Shown here: one piece after another, positions 58,384-64,000 of the stretch
Position numbering within the stretch: the stretch's first letter is position 1
How the letters are laid out: each line of letters starts with the position of its first letter
Assembly (NCBI GenBank): GCA_013399875.1
Contig: VXAZ01003466.1
Location: 387,324-451,323, forward strand
Source: Gymnorhina tibicen
Taxonomy: Eukaryota; Chordata; Aves; Passeriformes; Artamidae
Direction of reading: 5' to 3'
DNA length: 64,000 bases
Notes under the pieces: model-generated
What the model was told of the DNA's origin: nothing
The model's input: only the letters and a program-made list of their open reading frames with translations
The model's database searches: none
Made by a program: the position numbers and the translations under genes

Positions 58384-58504
58384 ACCACAGAATTCCAGAA
58401 AGGTTTGGGCTGGGAGAGACATTAAAGCCCATCCAGTGTCACCCCCTGCCATGGGCAGGGACACCTTCCACTAGACCAGGTTGCTGCAAGTCCTGTCCAA
58501 CCTG
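58384..58504 (-). mobile_element. CR1 LINE 3' fragment
   Basis: CCACAGAATTCCAGAAAGG, CCTGCCATGGGCAGGGACAC, CTTCCACTAGACCAGGTTGC and GTCCTGTCCAACCTGG on the minus strand. Confidence 0.94.
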
Positions 58505-58616
58505 GTCATCCAATAAGATAAAGAAGAAGGGACAAAGCCAGATCTGTGACATGGAAAACGTTCTGGTCAGCCTGGATGGAAAATTTCATCAGAGTGAGCC
58601 AAGCATGGAAGGAGCA

Positions 58617-58848
58617 GCGCTGTGCCCGTGGCACGTGTGTGCCAGGAGTTTGGACAGGAGGAGCAGTGCTGTGCCCGTGGCACGTGTGTGCCAGGAGTTT
58701 GGACAGGAGGAGCAGTGCTGTGCCCGTGGCACGTGTGTGCCAGGAGTTTGGACAGGAGGAGCAGTGCTGTGCCCGTGGCACGTGTGTGCCAGGAGTTTGG
58801 ACAGGAGGAGCAGTGCTGTGCCCGTGGCACGTGTGTGCCAGGAGTTTG
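58617..58848. repeat. 49-base minisatellite, 4.7 nearly identical copies
   Basis: Copies start at 58617, 58666, 58715, 58764 and 58813. I see one substitution (GCGCTGTG in copy one). Each contains GGCACGTGTGTGCC, with an exact CACGTG E-box. Near-identity indicates recent expansion. 49 is not a multiple of three and the unit has no stop, so three plus and three minus frames are all open. Confidence 0.97.
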
Positions 58849-59590
58849 CCTGGACACGAGGGTGCCCCTGGTGCAGAGCCAGCGGGACAGGGTGGGCTCC
58901 CCAAGGCTGCACCCCCGCCACAGGACACCATCCAGAATGTCCCCAAGTGCCACCGCCACAGGAAGCGTCCCCTCCCAGGGCTGCCCCAGGGACGGGCCGC
59001 GATCCGGGAGGCGAGGACCCAGTAAACCGACACGGGAATCGTTGGAGAGATAAAGCTCCTCAAAACCCGGCGCAGGAACAGAGACGCGGTGCTTCGAGGA
59101 TCCCTTGAAAGCTCGTTCTGACGGTGCCCGGTGAGCAGGGGTTTGCACGGGAAGGGAAGTGCGGCTCCGGGAGGGCTGGGCTGGCTGCTGAGCCTGCAGA
59201 CACCGCGGAGCCCGCGTGTCCCTGCAGCCTCCCCCACAAACGCATTCAATCGGACAGCTCTGCGCGTTACTCCCGGGGCTGACTGAACCTCCGGAGGCTG
59301 CCGGAGCAGGATTTTCACAGAACTCCGACACAGGAGCAAAGCGAGTCCTAACAATTAATTACAGAGGCTGCGGGTGTACGTGTTAGTCTGTTCGTGCCCT
59401 TTCGGGCACTGCCAGTGTGTTATTTCTAGGATTTGCTGAAGCCACTTGAGTTGTTTAATTTCTCCGGCAGTGTGAGCTCCCGGAGCAGCGGAGCCGCTGC
59501 CGGTGGGGCGGGAGCTGGGCAGGACCCGGGTGTGGGGGGGAATCGGCATCCCCAGCAGGCACGGGGGGCACGGCGATTTCCTCATCAGGA
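58849..59590. other. Single-copy sequence, CpG-rich at 58980-59280
   Basis: No gene recognised. Confidence 0.4.
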
Positions 59591-59599
59591 GCCAAAGAC

Positions 59600-59830
59600 G
59601 TGAAAGAAGTAAAATTACAGAGTCTCGATAGAGAAATCAAGGAGAGATGTGTATTTTGGGAAGGCTCCATTATGCAGAGTATTAGAAAACACCAATCAGT
59701 CGTGGAAATCGTGTTCAGGGAATCGGAGGGAGCAGCCAGACACTGGCGTGTCCTCTGCATGACAATGAAACCAAAGGCTGCCCTGATTAAAAATAGAGTG
59801 AGAAAAGCACAAACAGTGGCAGCGAGGTAG
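59600..59830 (+). other. Unassigned 76-residue open frame, doubtful
   Basis: A repeat-free frame of charged composition (SLDREIKERCVFW, SVVEIVFRESEGAARHW, AALIKNRVRKAQ) whose end overlaps a donor-like GCGAGGTAGG. A 214-residue minus-strand frame (59455-60099) covers the same DNA. No family recognised and no splice acceptor established. It could equally be conserved non-coding DNA or chance. Confidence 0.12.
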
Positions 59831-60589
59831 GAAAATGCCGTTTTTCCATGGCACAGCAGACACGGAAATTCACCGGTGATGGAGCAAAAGAAGGAACAGG
59901 ACCGTGAGACGATACAGAGGGAGCTGGCACTGCCCATTCCAGGGCTAAGGGCGACAGAGAGGGTGTCAGACAGGGCCTGGCAGGGCTCAGTCCGTGCCCT
60001 CACACCCGCTGCTGGTGCCGGGGACTGGGGCCAGCGGCTGCAGCCTCGCCGCACGCTGAGCTCCCACCGTGTGTCTGAACCCCGCATTCCCTTTCCCACA
60101 ACACCTCAGCGAGGAAAACAAACACATTTTCCCCGTGCAAGGTCATTCCACTGGTGCAGCTGGCTGGGTCCAGACTGCCCCCAGCTCCAGGAGAGCCCCA
60201 CGGGTGGGAGTGGAGGGCTGAGGGTGCTGGAGGCTTCTGCACTATTCCAGCTCTCATTTGTTTGCAAAGGAAAGAGAACTGGAGATCTCTGGTTAAAGCC
60301 TGACCCTCTTGCAGCAGCCCCACAATGATTGTTGCGAGCAGCCGTGTTTGGATCCACCTGCCCGGTGAACTGAACCGTGCCAAGCACGCTGGGGATGGCG
60401 GAGTTCTCAAACGCGACAGAAAGGGACACCAGCAATGCCCTGGCTGATAGCTTCAGTTTTAACTGCCTTCATTCAAAATCGCACGGGAGGAGCCTGTGAG
60501 GGCTCTGCAGGAGTTGGTGTCTCACCAGGCTCAGCTCTGCACCTCTCGCCCATGCCAGTGAGCAAAGCTTTCTGTGCTGCACCACCGAA
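59831..60589. other. Single-copy sequence
   Basis: No gene recognised. Confidence 0.4.
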
Positions 60590-60701
60590 CACGGGCTGAA
60601 TTCCTGCTCTGGGCTGGCACGGGCTGAATCCCAGCTCCAGGCTGGCACGGGCTGAATTCCTGCTCTGGGCTGGCACGGGCTGAATCCCAGCTCCAGGCTG
60701 G
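60590..60701. repeat. 28-base minisatellite arranged as two 56-base dimers
   Basis: Four units start CACGGGCTGAAT and alternate between TCCTGCTCTGGGCTGG and CCCAGCTCCAGGCTGG endings. The two dimers are essentially identical, so the latest step copied the 56-base dimer. Confidence 0.96.
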
Positions 60702-60729
60702 TGTGGGCCAGCACTAAGCTGGAGCCAGT

Positions 60730-61150
60730 GGAATGAGCCAACCAAATATTTCATATCCAGAAATCAAAAATACCTGTTTTGTTTCTCAGCTCTGCCTTAT
60801 CTTTATGAAAAAATGCATTTTAAATAAAAGAGGAACATCTTCAGTTAACAAATGCTCAAATTATTTAAAGTTGTTTTTATATTTAGCTTCACCAATCTTT
60901 TGCATGGAATATAGCAGCTTCCTAAAGAAAAAAATTCAGTAGCCCCTTGATGTGGTGCAAGACATTAATTTTGGGTTTTGCTTTCCATTTTTTCTGTTAA
61001 TTTCTCTCTGTATTAAATTTTGTATTGATTAATAAATAATTTTTACACAATAATATTTTGCGTAGGTAAATAAATTTTGTATGGAAAAAGGAGCAAAATA
61101 TTCTGCAAAAAAGATTTTACCAAAAATTTTGCAAAAAGCCATTTCGCAGA
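60730..61150. other. AT-rich single-copy block
   Basis: Strongly AT-rich with repeated TTTTGCA/TGCAAAA words towards its right end. No gene recognised. Confidence 0.45.
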
Positions 61151-62286
61151 TATTTCGCTCAGGCTGGCAGTCAGAGTGTGTGGGCGGGAGGGCAGCAAGG
61201 ACAGGCGGGTGTTTGGGGCACGGGGCTCCACGTTTCCTGCAGAGCCCCCGGCTCCGCTCTGCAGCCGTGGCTGCCGTTCCCCGCCGGCAGAGCGGCTCTG
61301 ACTCACGTTAATTTACGCCGGGCTGCAGTGCTAAGGAGTGCCTGCAATTATCCAGTCAAGCCTATTGCTGAGATCAGAGCCGTGCGGGTTCCGTAATGGA
61401 ATGTACGACTGCGCCTGAGTCCCGAGCTCATTGCAGCGCGCACATGCACGACACAAACCCTGCGTTCATCTCCAGTTCCCACCTCCGCTGAAACCCTCCT
61501 AGGAAGGGTGTCTCCGGTAAATTCATCCTCAACCACAGGCCCCCACATCTGTCACACCAAACCCGTCCAGACTTTGCAGGTCGAGCTTTAGGTGCACAGC
61601 CTGCTCCGGGGTCACCGCGGGGGAGACTGCACAGAGAGCGCGGCACTGCAAACCCCTGCCCAGCCTTGGGTCGCCACATCTGTGATTCTAATTTCAGTCA
61701 TTTGTGGAGAGATGAAAAAATCTACTTAATTAACAGTGGGGAAAACTCTCTTCCCTGTGCGCTGCCTTCTGCTCCAGGTCTGTGGAAGTCGGCTCTGACT
61801 GAGGATCCCAGACCATCACCGTCCTTTGAAACCTCTTTTATCCCCTCTCACAAAGAAGCGTCATTGATAGCTGGAAGATGGATTAGGGTGGAATGATTCT
61901 AGGATTCTATGGACTGTTCTCATTAAATACCTGAGGAAAAAAGAAAAGAAAAGTTTTATTTTTAACATAAAGTTGCCCACTCTGATATCTGATAATATTT
62001 TTCTTCGAAATTATGTGTGTTCTTGCTTGGATGAAATAACATCAGCTCACTGTGGGCAGGGAACTTACATCCCAGATAGTTCCATGCTCAGCCATTCACA
62101 TCCTGACTCGGCTGCAGCATGGGCTCACCTCATAGATTTGCACAACCACAGAAATAAAGTAATTAATTTATGCATTAAAAATGAATTCCTGTAGCAAACT
62201 CTCATCCCACAGTTTGCAGCAGCAGCATCTCACCGGGTGTGTGAGGGGCGAGGGGTACCAGGGGAGACCGAAGTGCCGCACGGCAG
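61151..62286. other. Single-copy sequence
   Basis: 61280-61440 mixes CpGs with TTAATTTACG and GCAATTATCCAG and may be regulatory. A possible relic CR1 tail (GATTCTAGGATTCTATGG) lies at 61895-61912. No gene recognised. Confidence 0.4.
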
Positions 62287-62436
62287 GGAATCACAGAACC
62301 AGCGAGTACTTTGGGTGGGAAAGGACCTCAAAGCTCCCCTCATCCCCCCCCCGCCATGGGCAGGGACACCTTCCGCTATCCCAGGCTGCTCCAAGGCCCC
62401 GTGTCCAACCTGGCCTCGGGCACTGCCAGGGATGGA
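62287..62436 (-). mobile_element. CR1 LINE 3' fragment
   Basis: GGAATCACAGAACCAGCGAG, a C-run, CCGCCATGGGCAGGGACACC, GTGTCCAACCTGGCCTCGGG and CACTGCCAGGGATGGAG on the minus strand. Confidence 0.94.
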
Positions 62437-62759
62437 GTTTCCTGGCACGGAGTGGCCAGTGGGCTGGTGCTCAGCTGGCACGAGGGGCCCCAGGAGGTCC
62501 CCAAAGCTCCCCTGCAGAAACCCCACAGGTGGGTGAGACGGAGCGGGGACCGAGCCCCGTCCTGCTGTGCCGTGCCCATCGCACTGCCCGGCCCCACAGG
62601 CTCCGTCCCTGCCCACAGGCTCCGTCCCTGCCCTGGCCCCGTGTGTGTGCCCCGGCAAGTCAGGTCACTCCAGCCAAACGACACATCTGGTTCTGCTTGG
62701 CAACAGAACCGACGCCTGGGTGTGCTCAGCTCTCCCTGTCACAGAGCAGCCAGCACAGC
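62437..62759. other. Single-copy sequence
   Basis: Includes a short direct repeat of CCCACAGGCTCCGTCCCTGC near 62590-62635. No gene recognised. Confidence 0.4.
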
Positions 62760-62966
62760 CTCCGTCCGGTACGGGCTCCGTCCGGCACGGGCTCCATCCG
62801 GCACGGGCTCCATCCGGCACGGGCTCCGTCCGGCACGGGCTCCATCCGGCACGGGCTCCATCCGGCGTGGCCTCCATCCGGCACGGCCTGCATCCACCAC
62901 GGCCTCCATCCACCACGGCCTCCATCCGGCACGGCCTCCATCTGGCACAGCCTCCATCCGGCACAG
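62760..62966. repeat. 16-base minisatellite, about 13 units
   Basis: Units of the CACGGGCTCCATCCGG type (CCGT/CCAT variants), turning into CACGGCCTCCATCCAC variants after 62870. It is open in several frames on both strands (APSGTGSIRHGLHPAR; GARAGWSPCRMEPVPD); not coding evidence. CpG-rich. Confidence 0.96.
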
Positions 62967-63247
62967 ACTCCTCCCTGGCGTTCTGCATTTACACTCCTGC
63001 ACTGACCTTTTCAAACACGATTATTCCTCCTCCCCACGGAGGGTCTGAGCATTCCGGACAGATGAACAGATCTTCCCTTATTCCTCCCATACAGAGCACA
63101 TATGATCAATAGGCAAATCTGGCCAGTTTGGTCTCGGCTTTCTCTCTCCCATGCATCTCCGTGGCCACGAACAGCCTCCCAGCGATGCCCGGCTGCCGGG
63201 CACCAAGGCTTTGTGCAGGAACTGCTTTGGGTTTTATTCTAAAACTT
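62967..63247. other. Single-copy sequence
   Basis: No gene recognised. Confidence 0.4.
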
Positions 63248-63283
63248 GTTTTCTTCCAACACAAGGTGATTCTGTGATTCTAC
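63248..63283 (+). mobile_element. Probable CR1 terminal relic
   Basis: TTTTCTTCCAACACAAGGTG followed by ATTCTGTGATTCTAC matches the final ~35 bases of CR1. Too short for certainty. Confidence 0.6.
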
Positions 63284-63830
63284 AACATTTTATGGAAAAT
63301 GCTACATCTTTACTGCCCTCCTGAAGTTTGGGGTTATGAGATAACTCCAGTTTAAGAAAGTTCCAGCAAGATTAGGGAAATAAATGACTTTTTTGTTTCA
63401 TTACTTTTTATCTTCTTGACAATAATTAAAGCAATAGCAATAAACCTAGATAGAGTCTACCTGAGTTTGCTTTTATCAGTGCAGAAGAGCCAATTTAGTG
63501 GGCTCTCTCTTTTCTTGGTAAAGCTCTTCAGTATTTCATTTTGAAAAATTTAAAATGCAAATGTTTCAAAATTAAATACTGATTTTTTAAAAAATGGAAA
63601 TAAATTGCTCTGTCTCCTGGAGAAGGCTTCACCATTTAGTAAAGTTTGACCAAATTTTCTAATGCCTTGCCAACCTCCTATTTTTGGCCTGTGCTATTTT
63701 ATAGACAAAATTAAATGCATGAACCAGGCCCACCTTTGTGCTTCAGCAAAAAGAAGACAAAATACTATTTTATAAAATATATCTGTGTGCCTGACGCCCT
63801 CCCACAGCCAGGAGGGACAATGTTCATTCC
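63284..63830. other. AT-rich single-copy block
   Basis: No gene or repeat recognised; no long frame on either strand. Confidence 0.45.
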
Positions 63831-63949
63831 CCTGCCGTGTCCTTCCCACCGTCAGGACATCGCGTGACAGCGCCAGGCTCCCCCCGTGCCCCCGGCCGCC
63901 CCGGCCGCGGCTGCAGGCGGCACAGCCACCCGGGAGAGTGCTGGGAACG
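63831..63949. other. CpG-rich patch before the terminal repeat
   Basis: GGCCGCCCCGGCCGCGGCTG at 63895-63914 and dense CpGs. It may be the edge of an island continuing beyond the window. Confidence 0.35.
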
Positions 63950-64000
63950 TGCCGGGAATGTGCCGGGTCACTTCCCGGGAATGTGCCGGGTCACTTCCCG
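63950..64000. repeat. 23-base tandem repeat cut by the window edge
   Basis: Two adjacent copies of GGAATGTGCCGGGTCAC plus TTCCCG, preceded by two shorter GGGAAYGTGCC units. The junction forms TTCCCGGGAA, a perfect palindrome. The array's true length is not visible. Confidence 0.88.

Noticed and set aside
58287..59354. 254-282 residue frames with WHVCARSLDRRSS or HTCHGHSTAPPVQ repeats
   Set aside because: Produced by the 49-base array, open in all frames.
61895..61912. GATTCTAGGATTCTATGG as a CR1 tail
   Set aside because: Only 18 bases match and nothing upstream resembles CR1; too weak for a separate feature.
62181..63048. 274-residue and related frames with APSGTGSIRHGL repeats
   Set aside because: Mostly the 16-base minisatellite plus a CR1 fragment; no domain outside the repeat.

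Overview
The window looks like non-coding DNA from a songbird (passerine) nuclear genome. Three things support this. It holds about thirty short, 5'-truncated copies of the avian CR1 (chicken repeat 1) retrotransposon, many ending in the CR1 tail built on ATTCTGTG. It holds one retroviral solo LTR. GC- and CpG-rich patches alternate with AT-rich ones, with many minisatellites. The species attribution is inference from repeat character only.

I found no protein-coding gene I can support, and I recognised no tRNA, rRNA, CRISPR array or bacterial-type operon. Long open frames are explained by CR1 3' ends (same peptide strings recurring in many copies), by minisatellites whose unit is not a multiple of three and contains no stop, by CpG-rich DNA, or by frames that run through Ns. 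An unlisted exon or non-coding RNA could still be present.

Layout: 1-12 kb is single-copy DNA with CR1 fragments on both strands, two minisatellites (1.9 and 6.3 kb), a solo LTR at 8.9-9.3 kb and a CpG-rich patch at 10.5-10.9 kb. 12-36 kb is more CR1 plus long AT-rich single-copy stretches that resemble conserved non-coding elements, and the clearest CpG island-like region (26.05-26.77 kb), which carries a 37-base near-perfect palindrome. 36.6-37.4 kb is a G-rich decamer array and a 496-base assembly gap bounded by two different pyrimidine pentamer repeats. 38-49 kb holds more CR1, AT-rich candidate regulatory DNA, and a 380-base direct duplication split by a single N, which is probably an assembly or haplotype artefact. 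49.8-64 kb is a minisatellite cluster: eight unrelated tandem arrays with units of 18, 11, 36, 16, 49, 28, 16 and 23 bases.

Nothing here amounts to a demonstrable new biological system. The items most worth checking are the 18-base array carrying 22 exact CAGGTAAC cores, the 49-base array carrying five CACGTG E-boxes, the minisatellite cluster itself, the palindrome, an unrecognised 27-base word shared by two loci, and the N-split duplication.
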